Part shown: one piece after another, positions 10,871 to 22,285 of the stretch | How positions within the stretch are numbered: the first letter of the stretch is position 1 | Layout of the letters: each line of letters begins with the position of its first letter | DNA from: Selaginella tamariscina | Taxonomy: Eukaryota; Streptophyta; Lycopodiopsida; Selaginellales; Selaginellaceae | DNA length: 64,000 nucleotides | Direction: 5' to 3' | NCBI GenBank assembly: GCA_003024785.1 | Contig: PUQB01000809.1 | Span: 30,276-94,275, forward strand | The notes under the pieces: model-generated | What the model saw: the letters and a program-made list of their open reading frames with translations, nothing else | Told to the model about the DNA's origin: nothing | Database searches by the model: none | Translations under genes and position numbers: made by a program

Positions 10871-11315
10871 TTTACTTGAGTGTTGCACAATCGACTCGAA
10901 ATGGATGGCGCCGCTCCTCAAGCCCTTTGGAGGAGATTTCAGATATCAGATCTGTGATAAAAAAACTTCTAGCAGCAATGGAAATAGTAAACCCTATCTA
11001 CCAAAAAAACCCTAGCCGCAATGAAAAAGTGAACCCTACGAATAAATGTGACATTAATATTTAGGTAATATTAAATATGTGAATAATTGGTAAAGTGAGA
11101 TATTTTCAAATTATAAAGGGTAGTAATTAAATTAAATCGGTGATACTAGAGAGGACAGCATTAAGAACACTGTGAGTTGGGCAGCGTAGAATTAATTATA
11201 TACAAAAGTGTATTCACATTTATTATCAATGATTATAATTTTTTTTGGCGAACGAGAATGTGTTTAATCTTTTGCTTTGCTTTCTTAAACCACTGAGCTT
11301 TCTCCTTGTGTTGTC
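10871..11315. other. Leader region between hairpin array and transposase
   Basis: Contains GATGGCGCCGCTCC, several AAAACCCTA-like words and AT-rich DNA, all conserved at 33901-34323 in copy B. It probably includes the transposase promoter and 5' UTR. No separate gene seen. Confidence 0.45.
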
Positions 11316-13731
11316 ATTGCCAGAGTTACCTATGAAGGCATTGACAAAGATTTCCTAGTCGATGAAGATGGAATGCTTTTGTGTTTGAACATGATTTTCA
11401 CTTTGCTTTCAACATTCCTTGTTAGTTCAGTATACATGTGGTTCAATTGATGTCAGTTTCTTGCGAGTTTTGGAGAAGATGTGGAGTTGTTACCAGAAGG
11501 CAATGCATCAAACTAGTTTGTTTTATACATTGTGCCCGGCAAAGGGCCGTTGTTCAAGTTGCGGACAAAGGAGCATGAGAATCCATGCTGGTGTGTCTTC
11601 TAAGAGCAGACAAATGTAGGATAGGGAAGGATCTCATTGGTTCGTTTGAAGTTAATGAGTCTCTGAACTATCGCAGATATACAATGAAAATGTCATTTAT
11701 GAACTTCCTACAAAGAAAGAAAGCACAGAGAAGTACTTGGGAATGAATCGCAAGGATGGCTGCTACCATTGGACACACCCGAGCACAACACACTGGCATG
11801 TTCTGGTGCGAGTCAGTCGAAGTTCATATGTCGGACATCTCAAATGCATCAATCCTACCTGCCGCTACTTGGCTTTTGAGAAGAAAGCAATGAATGTCAC
11901 TTCAAGGGTGCTGTGGAGAAGGCAAAGACAAATGAGTCAGGTAAAGTAAAAAGGCATGAAATGTAAGCATTGTGGAGAGGAGCCATTGCTAGTGCACACT
12001 TGTCCGGCTTATGTGTACTACATTCTGCCATACAACATTTCTTTTACAAGGTTGTTCATTCATAGAGGTGTTCATCAGCATCCAGTCAGCCCCTCATGTC
12101 AGCTTCAAACGTTCAGCATGCCAGATCTAGTGTCAGCAACGTGGTAAAGAGCAATCCGCAACCAATCAACGAGTGATTCAGTTTCAAGTGCACGTGAGCT
12201 CATCTTTGAAGAACTTTTCAAGGAAGGAGGAGAAGTCTCGTACACTGGTTTACTCTCAAAAACTTGAACCTTTAACAAACCATCAAGGTATTTTTCTTTA
12301 GATCTCTACACACTAACATGACCTTTCTTTAAGACTCAGGGACTAGATTACACAATCAAGACAGAAGGAGACACACTTTAGAGAGGGTTACAAGGGTCTT
12401 CTAGCTGAAGATAAAAGTTGCCAATACCTTTCATTCACATCATACATGTTCCAAATGGAGCTGCATGGTGCTGAGGAGCAGCTCTGATCTTCAAAATGAC
12501 AGTTGAGGGACCGGGTTCAGGAGTTGACTACATCAGAAGGTGTCAAAGTGGAGGAGACCTTTATGATCAATGGGTTGTTTTGGACCACACGCACCGTATA
12601 CAGACTAGGCGACAATTGGAATACACCTTTATGACCCATTGTAAGTTGTAGAACTCTTCATAACACTTTTCTAATCTTTGTTATTTATGCTCTCTTACAT
12701 GTCAGATCCATGGTCACTATAGCTTATGCAAATATGTGCCGCGAAGATAATGTTGCAGTGCTGAAGTTCTTGAACACATGCTAGAGGTTTGTAGAAACAG
12801 GGTTTGGAGAATGTCAACTTTGCTGGTTTCATGTCGGATGAGGTTGGAGAGATATGGATAACCTTGCACCAAGTATTCAACAACGGAGAAAAGATGAAAG
12901 GGAGGGAAAGAAGCTGTCTATTTCACTTTATGCAATCCGTGCATCAGGTGACAAAGAAATGGATTGCAAAAGAACATCGCGAAGAACACATGAAGCTTGC
13001 TCGTGCTTGGCCTGCAGCATTGAATGAACAATCTAAGAACAACTAGCAATTCTCGAGTCTTTTTGGGAAGGACGAGCGTCAAACATTCGTGCTTTGAAGA
13101 CATGGTTGTCTTGATGGATCATGCATGAGGACCACATCTCCATGGCGGAACTAGGAGACATGACAGAAGAAGGACTCGCGAGCGTTTCAACTACAAACAA
13201 TGCTAAAGTGATTCACGCGAGATGTAGTGCGAAGGTGAAAGCGGCAATATAAGGGAGGTATACAAGGTTAGGTCCTCGAAGGAAACTCTGTTGAAATGAG
13301 TGCAACGCAAACTCTCTGAGGGAAAAGTGTATCTCCATCAACAATTATCAATCTGGTGGAAGACAAGGAACACTTGACCAGCTCGGAGTTCACGAGTACC
13401 ATAACGTTTGAGTGCAAACTATTAGGAGAACAGTCACAGGAATAGAACAGTCTGATGATGTAGAGTACACATAGCGGTGGTCCAAACAACATGAGAAAGA
13501 GGTTAAGGTTCGAAGGGTTTTGGAGAGAGAGATTGCACAAACAGAGTGGTCCATCAAATGAATCAGAGCATCCAATAAGGTTAAGTGTTTTGGGAATGAA
13601 TCAGGAAAGAACTACTCTGTGTGGAAAACCAATCGGTTATCCAAGCAGAGTGCCAGCACCAGGATTCTATGGAAAACGAATGTACAGTGATGCCTTGGGG
13701 AATGAGGATGTTAGAGGCCAAAAATATAGCA
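11316..13731 (+). pseudogene. MULE transposase, copy A, start codon lost and truncated
   Basis: Homologous along its length to 34324-36790. The copy B start ATGGCC is ATTGCC here (11316), so the start is lost, and single-base shifts break the frame repeatedly. Visible pieces are an N-terminal zinc-binding-like region (KCKHCGEEPLLVHTC then LFIHRGVHQHPV, about 11960-12110) and a transposase-core-like stretch, NFAGFMSDEVGEIWI ... SCLFHFMQSVHQVTKKW (12810-12960), with the D and C/H spacing seen in MULE-type transposases. The C-terminal SWIM finger found in copy B is missing because the 5' LTR at 13732 starts here. It cannot make a working transposase. Confidence 0.65.
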
Positions 13732-14240
13732 TGTAGGATCTGCATATATAGGACTTTCCTACGGTGGAGAAGTAACTTGTAGGAAAGTAGTAGTAGGAAA
13801 TATCCTGTGTACAGGAAAAATCCTACGGCAGTAGGAAAAATCCTACAGGGTAGGAAGGATCTCGGTTGCAGGAAGCAACAGTTATGATGGTTGGAGGAGG
13901 ACAAGATTTGGTTAGGGCAAGGAAGGGCAAGAGGAGAGAGAGACTATGGAGAGCTATGGAGGGCAATGCATGAGAGAGAGAGTATCTTAGGGAGAGAAGT
14001 AAGTCTCCACACTTGCTATCTCTTTGTATTCATATAGTAATGCAAGTGCATATTTATGGTGTATTGTGAATGCTTATACATGGCAATGGCCAAAGCAAAA
14101 TCCTATCCTTGACCTTAGAGACGAGATAAGTGTATATATAAGAGCTCTCTATTGGACGAAATCCCTACACTTTAACGTACAAAGCTTTTCCTGCGCTATG
14201 AACAGTGTTTTCTGCACACAGGAAAGTTTTGTATGTTAAC
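13732..14240 (+). repeat. 5' LTR of Ty3/gypsy element 1
   Basis: It begins TGTAGGATCTG right after MULE DNA and ends near TGTTAACA, just before a TGGCGAC primer-site motif. It carries several copies of AGGAAAAATCCTAC-like inverted repeats (13780-13850), a TATA box at 14133 and a GA-rich stretch near 13930-13990. With no partner LTR, both ends are estimates. Confidence 0.6.
14133..14142 (+). promoter_or_regulatory. LTR TATA box
   Basis: TATATATAAG inside the LTR, about 110 bp before its 3' end, is placed like a retrotransposon U3 promoter. Confidence 0.45.
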
Positions 14241-14243
14241 ACA

Positions 14244-14260
14244 TGGCGACACGGAGGGAT
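14244..14260 (+). promoter_or_regulatory. Primer binding site
   Basis: TGGCGACACGGAGGGAT follows the LTR end by about two to three bases. TGGCGAC is the start of the primer site used by many plant Tat-type elements, where it pairs with the 3' end of a tRNA (tRNA-Arg as I recall). Confidence 0.45.
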
Positions 14261-14366
14261 TTCGCCATTGTTGTGGAGGAATTTGTTGAATTCCTAAGTG
14301 AGAAGTGATATAGCTCTAAGAGAAGTAGAGCTTAAGTGAAAAAGAAGTGTGTATATATGATGATGG

Positions 14367-15913
14367 ATGGAGCCTTGGAGGCAACATAATCCTAACTCGT
14401 CTCTAGCAAGAGAGAGAGATAATAGGCAGGCCGAGAGAGAGGCTGCCCGAGCTGAGCAAATAGAGCTTGCTAATAGGCAAGAAGCTCTTATAAAACTCAT
14501 TGATCAGATAGGAGAAAGTGCTGCTAAAGGTGTGGAGGATATACAATACGGTGACTATCAAACTGCAGGAGAAGAGGAGTATATGACACTTTCCCGGAAT
14601 GTTGGGAGGCACATTGATGTTCCCAATATTTTCCGCAGGAAAGAAGGAAAATCCTAAAAGACATTTATTGCAGTTTGAGGAAGTTGTAAAGTTGTATAAA
14701 GTAAGCAATGCAGATAAGTTGCTTATATTTCCTCACACATTAAAAGGAAATGCATCTGATTGGTATTATGAGTTGGAGAAGATGTGAGAGAAGATTATGA
14801 GAAAGTTACAGAAGCTTTTAAAGAATACTTTAAAAAGGAAGAGTTGCCTGAAGAGCACTTAGAGAAGCTCAGAAATATCCTACAAGGAAAAACTGAAACT
14901 CTAGAGGAATATACACACCGTTTTAAAAAGCATGAAAAGAAATGCTCACTATATGTTAAGGAAGAAGCTTTGCTTCAATGGTATAAGCAAGGATTGCAGA
15001 AGCCATATAGGCATTATGCAATGACAATTGAGGAAGTAGACAGGAAAGATCTTGTAAAGCATCTTAAAGATTATGAGAAGAAGAGGAGACAAATAGAAAA
15101 CATAGCAGAAGGAAAGATAAAATCCTCAAGGAGAAAGGAGGATAGTTCAGATGATGAGGATGAACCTATCAAAGTTCGGGATTATAAGGCTGATGAGAGA
15201 ATGTTATTACAGCTAGTTAAGTCCTTGAAAGGTAATCCTGTGTATAAGGAATTAGATGCCAAAGTATGGTGTGCCAAGTGTAAAAATCCTGGACATACTA
15301 AGGATGAGTGTAGACTACAGTTGCCAAAATGTCAAATATGTGATAAAGAAGGACATTCGGCAAAAGACTGTAAGTATTTTATTAATCAAAATGTGGCACG
15401 TGTGGAAAAAGAAAGGAGAAAGAAGGAAGAAAGGAAGGCTGGTATAACAGGCCGTTTCCTGTGAGACAACCACCTGTTACCACATTCCCATCTCGAATAG
15501 GAAACTCTATTATGAGGAACAGCCTGGGAGTTGGGAAGAAGGAAGAAACAGGAATCCTTTTGATAACAGAAGGAATGTTCCTTATACAGGAGGAGATGAT
15601 AGGCTGTATGAGGGGAATCAAACTAGATATGCTCCACCATATAAGCCTAATATGGGAAGGAAGGAGACGTCCTATAGAGGACCAGAAAGATATCCAAGAA
15701 AAGAAAGTTATGAATCAAAATAACTATAGACAAAGACAAGTACAAGGAAGGAATTCTATTAATCTTACTTGTTATACATGTGGAGAGAAAGGACATATTT
15801 CTCCAAATTGTCCTAAGAATCAGCCTTCCACCTCAAACAATGCTCCTAAGAGAGAGCTTGGAGCTCGGTTCATTGATGTGGACGAGAATGAGCTGAAAAC
15901 CATCCTGCCGTGA
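14367..15913 (+). pseudogene. gag polyprotein, frameshifted
   Basis: Pieces at 14367-14657, 14599-14787, 14784-15464 and 15461-15913 join through single-base shifts. The capsid region reads HLLQFEEVVKLYKVSNADK and GNASDWYYELEK, the retrotransposon gag fold with its conserved W-F/Y. Three CCHC zinc knuckles follow: CAKCKNPGHTKDEC (about 15270), CQICDKEGHSAKDC (about 15331) and CYTCGEKGHISPNC (about 15770), which would bind genomic RNA. A K/E-rich segment precedes the knuckles. It would form the intracellular virus-like particle. Confidence 0.85.
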
Positions 15914-16389
15914 GAGCAGTAATCTGTACAAAAAGAAATATATGTCAGAAACAGGAAACCTTCCAGCAGAAGAAGGAAATTCTGTGTATCCATTGCGGGA
16001 TAGTACGCAAACAATGGAGAGATGACACTCATCTCCAAGAACGAGATCTCCCTGAGTATATCTCGGATGATGATACACAACCGACGGATATACCTAAAGA
16101 TCTAAAAATAACTGATTCTATTTTAGGGAAGAATATTCAAGAGAAAAAGAATATTCCTGTAAAACAGAGTAACCCTAGAAAACAGAGCATTCCTGTGAAA
16201 CGGATTCAGGATGACGTGGCAGAATCAATGGCTCAAAGTGCATTGAGCCAAGAAATTACAATCACGTTGGGACAATTAATACATATTGCCCCATATATTA
16301 AAAATCAAATCTTGGAAATGTTGAACATTGTTCCAAAATCCTTACCTGCATATACAGGAAATGAAATTCACCGAGTAGAAAAATTATGA

Positions 16390-16655
16390 AAAAGAAGGTG
16401 ATTATGATGGGTATGTGCCCAGCATTACTGTATATATTGGTAAAACAAGATAAAAGAAGTCCTTATAGATGGAGGCTCAGGAGTTAATTTTATTGAGGAA
16501 CATGCTTGTAAGAAAATGGGTTTAGGACCCATTGAGCCTGCTCCTTTTAATTTAAAAATGGCAGACCAGAGAAGTGTCAAGCCTACAGGTATAGTGAGAG
16601 GAGTGACTATATCTATAAAGGGTCTTAAATATAAGTGTCCCTTATTGTCCTCCAA
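16390..16655 (+). pseudogene. Aspartic protease domain of element 1
   Basis: VLIDGGSGVNFIEEHACKK (about 16455-16510) is the active-site loop, with DGGS in place of the usual D-S/T-G. This variant is common in plant Tat-lineage elements as I recall. It cleaves Gag-Pol. The frame is interrupted just after gag and again before the RT frame at 16635. Confidence 0.7.
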
Positions 16656-17950
16656 ATGGAAGGAAAAGATACTGTATATACTATGTTATTAGGTAGGCCT
16701 TGGCTGAAAACTGCTAAAGTTATACAGGATTGGGGAACAGGAAAGATGACGCTGGGAGAAGGAGAAGGAAAACCGGTGATATACAATCATAAAAGGTATG
16801 TTAAAAAGGAAAAGACTCTTATTTTAGAAGGATATGACTGGTTTAATGGCTTAGACGATCAGGAAGAAGTAGAAATCCTGAAAGCATATCCTGACTTAAA
16901 AGTCCTGACGGATATAGACTTAAACGTAGTGCTGAAAGGAAAGAAAACTGTTCAGCAGAAGGAAGAAGATAGGCCCGGATTGCAGGAAAAGTTCTATAAG
17001 GCAATCCCATATGAGATTGATTTACAGGAACAACCTGCAGAGTATACATATGTGTATACTACAGATCCTTTGCAGCAAGTGAATATAGGTACAGAAAATG
17101 AACCTAAAAACCTATTCATTGCTCAGGAATTAGATAAAGAATTCCAGGAAAAAGGATTGAATTTGCTTCAAAAATATCAGGATGTTTTTGCCTGGTCCTA
17201 TAAAGATCTTAAAGGCATACCTCCTGAATTGTGTACACACACTATACAATTATTACCAGGAAGTGAGCCTGTGAAACAGAGAGCATATAGGATGAATCCT
17301 AATTATGCACAGCTTGTGAAGGAGGAGATAGATAAGCTGTTAAGTGTAGGTTTTATTTATCCTATACAGGGTGCACAATGGTTATCACCACTTGTGATTG
17401 TTCCTAAAAAGAATGGAAAGTTGAGAGTATGTGTAAACTATAAAAGTTAAATGATGCCACAAAGAAGGATGTTTTTCCTATCCCATTTACAGAAGAAATG
17501 TTGGATAGTGTGGCCGGACATGAGATGTATTCCTTTATGGATGGATTCTCAGGATATAATCAGATTCTAGTAGCTCCGGAGGACCAACATAAAACAGCTT
17601 TTATAAGTCCATGGGGTGCATATGCATATAAAGTTATGCCATTTGGCTTATGTAATGCACCTTTTACTTTCCAAAGGATCATAACTGATACCTTTAGGGA
17701 ATATTTATTGGATTTTATGAAAGTTTTTATGGATGATTTTAGTGTATATAGTGATAAAGAGAATCATCTTTATTGTTTAGAAAGGTGTTTTCAGAAATGT
17801 AAGCAAAATCAGGTTGCTTTAAATCCTGAGAAATGTAATTTTTTTGTAAAATCAGGAGTTCTCTTAGGACATGTAGTATGTAAGGAAGGAATCCTGTGGA
17901 TCAGGATAAGGTTAAAGTTATACTTACCTTACAATCACCGCAGGATCTAA
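16635..17950 (+). pseudogene. Reverse transcriptase domain of element 1
   Basis: The first piece (to 17450) ends in the RT N-terminus: VKEEIDKLLSVGFIYPIQ, SPLVIVPKKNGKLRVCVNY. One missing T at about 17448 converts SLND to a stop. The second piece (17498-17950) continues with FMDGFSGYNQILV, the MPFGLCNAPFTFQR motif and the catalytic VFMDDFSVYS. Apart from that break, the core motifs are all present. It copies element RNA into DNA inside the particle. Confidence 0.9.
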
Positions 17951-18549
17951 AAGAATTAAGGCGGTTTTTAGGAAAGATTGGCTATCATAGGAGGTTTATT
18001 AAGGATTATGCCCAAATAGCCAGACCTTTAACTGACCTTTTAAAGGCAGGAAAATCCTATGATTGGACTCCTGCATGTCAGGAAGCTTTTGATACATTAA
18101 GGAAATCTTTAGTAACAGCACCTATATTAGTGAATCCTAAATGGGACAGGGAATTTCATGTGCAGGTTGATGCCTCAGACATCGCAATAGGAGCTATCCT
18201 TACGCAGACGCAGGAAGATGGAAAGGACCGTCCTATCTACTATGCAAGTCGCAGGTTAACACCGGCAGAGGTAAACTATACTACCACAGAAAAAGAAGCT
18301 TTAGGAATGGTATATGCAATTCATAAATTCAGACACTATTTATTAGCTAATAAAGTCAAAATCTTTGTAGATCATAAGGCTTTGTTACATCTTTTAAATA
18401 AGCCAGTCCTAACAGGACGTTTAGCTAGATGGTTTCTCCTGTTACAGGAGTATGATTTTCAAATCATACATAAACCTGGTAGACAGCATGAACAGGCTGA
18501 CCATTTAAGCCGCATTAAAAGGAGAAGTTCCAATCCAGTACATGGATGA
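17896..18549 (+). pseudogene. RNase H domain of element 1
   Basis: The open segment covers the RT tail (LRRFLGKIGYHRRFIKDYA) and the RNase H domain: FHVQVDASDIAIGAILTQ, then YTTTEKEALGMVYAIHKFRH, then KIFVDHKALLHLL and EQADHLSRI. The acidic residues D (VDAS), E (EKEAL) and D (VDHKAL) are the expected metal ligands. It joins the RT frame by a small overlap and the integrase frame by a shift near 18540. Confidence 0.9.
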
Positions 18550-19847
18550 CTTTCCTGATGCACACTTGTTTCATGTGCACATTCCTCCTACATGGATGGA
18601 GGACATAAAAGTTTATTTGTCGACTGGACTAGTTCCACCATCCTATGAGACTAATGATCAGAAAAAGTTATTTGTCGTGAGGACACGACGTTATTCTTTG
18701 GTGGGAGGAAAGTTATATAAGACGGGTCAGGATGGAGTGTTAAGACGTTGGGTGGAACCTTTTGAGGTTATGGATATCCTGAAAGAGGCCCATGCGGGTC
18801 TAGCAGGAGGGCATTTTGCAGAGGAAATAACTGCAAGGAAAATATTACAGGCTGGGTTATGGTGGCCTACATTATGGAAGGATGTAGGAGATTTCTGTAG
18901 GAAATGTGATAAGTGTCAAAGAGCACATATACCACCTAAGAAACAGGTATATCCTTTAAATCCTATCCTACCACTAGAACCTTTTCAAAGGTGGGGAATG
19001 GATTTTATAGGACCTATAAATCCTTGAGTACAAAAAGGAATCAATATATTCTGGTACTTACGGATTATATGACTAAGTGGGTAGAAGCAGAACCTATGAG
19101 GAAAGCTGATGCTTATAATACAGCCCGTGCTATATATAATATGATTATAGTGCGGTATGGAATTCCTAAGGAAATCATAAGTGATAGAGGAAAACACTTT
19201 ATTAATGAAACAATTCAAACACTTATGGAAGAATTTGTTATAAAACATAAGAAATCTACACCTTATTATCCTCAAGGGAATGGTCAAGCTGAATCTACAA
19301 ATAAAGTCCTTAAGAATGTTTTAAGGAAAGTGATTCAGGAAAATGGAAAAGACTGGGATGAAAGACTTCCTGAAGTCTTGTGGGCTTACAGGACAGCCTA
19401 TAAGGTTGTAACAGGAATGACGCCTTTTAAGTTAGCATATGGACTTGAGGCAATAACTCCTGTTGAATATATTGTGCCATCTTTAAGGATTGCTGTAAAG
19501 CATAATTTAGGTGAGCAAGAATCCTTACAACGTAGGTTACAGGATTAGAAAAACTGGATGAGATAAGATTACATGCTTTATGGACTGTACAGGCAATTCA
19601 GAAAAGAAGGAGAGCCTGGTATAATAGGAAAAGAAAGAAGCATGATATAAGAGAAGGAGATTTGGTCTTGTGGTATAGAGGAAGTGTTGATAAACCACAG
19701 GATAAATTAAAAATGAAATGGTTAGGTCCATTCAAAGTCAAGGAGATAAGTGAGGAAGGTGTGGTAAATGTTGAAACCCTAACAGGAGACGGAATGCAGG
19801 AAAGGGTAAACATAAATAAGTTGAGAGGTATGAAGTATCATTTATAG
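18542..19847 (+). pseudogene. Integrase of element 1
   Basis: Three pieces. 18542-19027 contains the HHCC zinc domain (HAGLAGGHF ... CRKCDKC) and the start of the core, WGMDFIGPI. 18991-19548 holds the DDE core, LVLTDYMTKWVEA, IISDRGKHF, and YYPQGNGQAESTNKVLKNV with the catalytic E. 19548-19847 holds the C-terminal domain (LGPFKVKEISEEGVVNVET). No chromodomain is present. Breaks lie near 19024 and 19548. Confidence 0.9.
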
Positions 19848-19936
19848 ACGTTGAGATATATTCTATACGAATATTCCAATACACTTGGAAATCAGCGCCA
19901 AACCTAGATCTAGGGTTTGTAGCTTCTTTCGCGGAT

Positions 19937-20863
19937 ATGGCAGGAGGAAAGAATACTCTTGTGGTGAAAAATTGCCGATCTCTGCATAAGGCGGCTGAGG
20001 ATCTGGCATGTGGCCATTTTACAGTCATGTTGACGGGATGGGAGATCAATCCAGAGCTGGAGAACGCTCTTCAGGGATTGGGTCTTGAGAAGTATGCTCA
20101 CCTTCTAGCGCAGGTAAATCCTGATGCGCTACAGTGCTATCATTTCATCATGATGGCGAAAAGATGGTTGGGGATAATTTCGTTGCATATGCCGAAGGGA
20201 GAAGGATGTTGATTAATGAGAAGGCAATCGCGGAGGTATTCGGCTGCCATTAGGAGAAGGAGAGTTGGAGGTAGATAAGAAGAATCTAGATATCTATCTG
20301 AAAGAGGGGAGGCAATACAATAGCAAGCTTGGCTTGCGTGTGGCGGATCTGGAGGAAGAAGTGGAGCTTGTGGTAATTTTCTGGTGAACTCTTTTGAGTT
20401 CAGACTTTCTTCCACTACAGCCTCAAAGACAGTTATGTCGCTGTATGACGCACTTAAGACGGGGAAGTGTGCAGGAGTTGCACGTTATCTCCTCAGGAAA
20501 CTGGGTGAGTATGTTTTTACTGCTCAGGAGAAGGAGATACAGCAGAAGGAGTCTCCGATGATGGCATTGGCGTGGATACAGACACTTGTGAATCATGTGA
20601 TGGAGTGTGGAGAGGAAGTTGAGGAGCAGGAGTATGCTAGTAAGTTGCAGAAGGTGCTCACACCTCAGAACAGGCTGATAGGAAAGAAGGTACAGGAAGT
20701 GACTAGTGGGAAGCGTCAGGAGAGTACCAGTAAGGTGATGAAGACACCACCGAGGAAGAAGCAAAAGATATCACGGGTGATGCCGATGCGGAAGGGAAAG
20801 ACAAAGCCCGCGACGGAGAGCATCTATCTCTTTCTCATACATACACAGTGTCACCATGCATAA
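19937..20863 (+). pseudogene. Extra ORF downstream of integrase
   Basis: Two open parts, 19937-20212 (MAGGKNTLVVKNCRSL...) and 20384-20863, separated by a broken middle, are read in the same direction as pol about 90 bp after integrase. The protein is charged and mostly helical in appearance with a basic tail (PRKKQKISRVMPMRKGKTK). I recognise no domain and see no signal peptide or membrane helix, so it does not look like an envelope protein. Plant Tat/Athila elements often carry extra ORFs in this position. Function unknown. Confidence 0.5.
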
Positions 20864-21719
20864 TCCCTTCTCTTATACATAACACCATGCATGATCATGA
20901 TCCATAATATGTAGTTCTCTCCTACATACACACCATGCATGATCCATAATATGTACTGATGTTACAATATTATGTAATATGTATAATGTATTATCTGTGT
21001 ATAACACTCACTCTTCTCATACATAAACACCATGCATGATCCATCCTAACCCTAAAACCCTATGTAACACATTGAATTTACATGTAATATGTATGTATGT
21101 CTGTGTGTATACACATGTGTATGTATATGTGTGTACTAATATATACAATGTGAATTTAATTTATTAACACTCTTTCTCTTCTCTCATACATACACACCAT
21201 GCATGATCATGTACTCTGTCTCTCTAATATTAATATGTATTAATATGTATGTATGTCTATGTGTATAATACTATGTGTGTATATATGTATCGCTGCACGT
21301 GAAACTTTAACACTCTCATGGACACACACATGTTAACCCCTGCATGATTTTATTATTGGGGTGTATGTGATACGCACACGCAACGCACACGCTGATAATA
21401 TAATGAAAGAATATTGTTTAGGGTGAATCTATAGTTTATTCTTTTTAGGGTTTAAGTATATTCTTAAAAGGAATATTCAATTAGGGTTAATATATATTCT
21501 ATTCCTTTTAAGGTTTAGGTATATTCCTAGGGTTTCAAGAAGTAAGGCGGCAACTATGAAATCTCCTTCTCTCTCACACACATGTGAGATCTCTCTCTCT
21601 CACGCTGTGCACTCCTGAGTTTATTTATTATTTTTTATTCACATATATATTTATATGTGTGTGTATCTTAATAATATAATTTAGATCTCTATCTCTCGCA
21701 CAAACACGCACACTCGTAT

Positions 21720-21799
<80 letters not shown>

Positions 21800-22231
21800 G
21801 TGTGTGTGTGTATCTATAATAATTTTTTGATTTGTTAATTGTATCTCTCGCACACACACGCACACTCCTGCATATATATTATGTGTGTGTGTGTGTGTTT
21901 GTTTATCTGTATGATTTTATTTGTTCACACACGCATACACACGATATACATATACACACATATATATATACCTATGTACACATATACATACATATATTAT
22001 GTGTACCAGTATCTGTTAATTTTCTTATTTATCTATCTTTCTCACACACACGCACACTCCTGTATATACATATACATATACACATATATGTGTGTGTGTG
22101 TGTGTATCTGTATAATTTAATTTATTTAGCACACATACGATATACATATACATATACATATGTGTGTGTTATCAGTAATAATTTTATCTGATTTGTCTAT
22201 CTCTGGCACACACACGCACTCTCCTACACAC

Positions 22232-22271
<40 letters not shown>

Positions 22272-22285
22272 TATACATATATGTG
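20864..22285. repeat. Microsatellite region of unit 1
   Basis: Several tandem-like copies of a block with CATACATACACACCATGCA and long CA/TG and TA runs. Embedded at about 21410-21560 is a conserved stretch with AGGGTTTAAGTATATTC and GGAATATTC words, found again at 60240-60390. Open frames here are only YIYI/VCVC-type translations of microsatellites. Confidence 0.7.

Larger units (their letters stand above)
6806..13731. mobile_element. Mutator-like element, copy A (right end missing)
   Basis: The element has a left terminus at 6806-6872, a minus-strand methyltransferase-like gene (about 7090-10331), a hairpin-repeat intergenic region, and a plus-strand transposase gene from 11316. Its right part, including the SWIM zinc-finger exon present in copy B, is cut off at 13731 by the 5' LTR of a Ty3/gypsy element. 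The missing part does not reappear after that element. The shared portions of copies A and B differ by roughly 10%, so they are separate insertions or an old duplication. Confidence 0.7.
13732..20863 (+). mobile_element. Ty3/gypsy retrotransposon 1 (5' LTR, gag-pol, extra ORF)
   Basis: Domain order is 5' LTR, PBS-like site, gag with three CCHC knuckles, protease, reverse transcriptase, RNase H, integrase, then an additional ORF. This is the Ty3/gypsy order. The protease motif LIDGGSGVNFI and the polymerase motif VFMDDFSVYS resemble plant Tat/Athila lineages. The extra ORF after integrase also fits that group. No 3' LTR is found: the element runs into microsatellite-rich DNA near 20820-20863. 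Frameshifts of one base separate most domains. Confidence 0.85.

Noticed and set aside
19937-20863. Retroviral envelope gene
   Set aside because: No signal peptide, no transmembrane helix and no cysteine-rich ectodomain seen.
21681-22191. Open frames rich in Y, I, C, V and H, also at 28284-28827 and 60431-61101
   Set aside because: Translations of TA, TG and CA microsatellites without any domain or start context.
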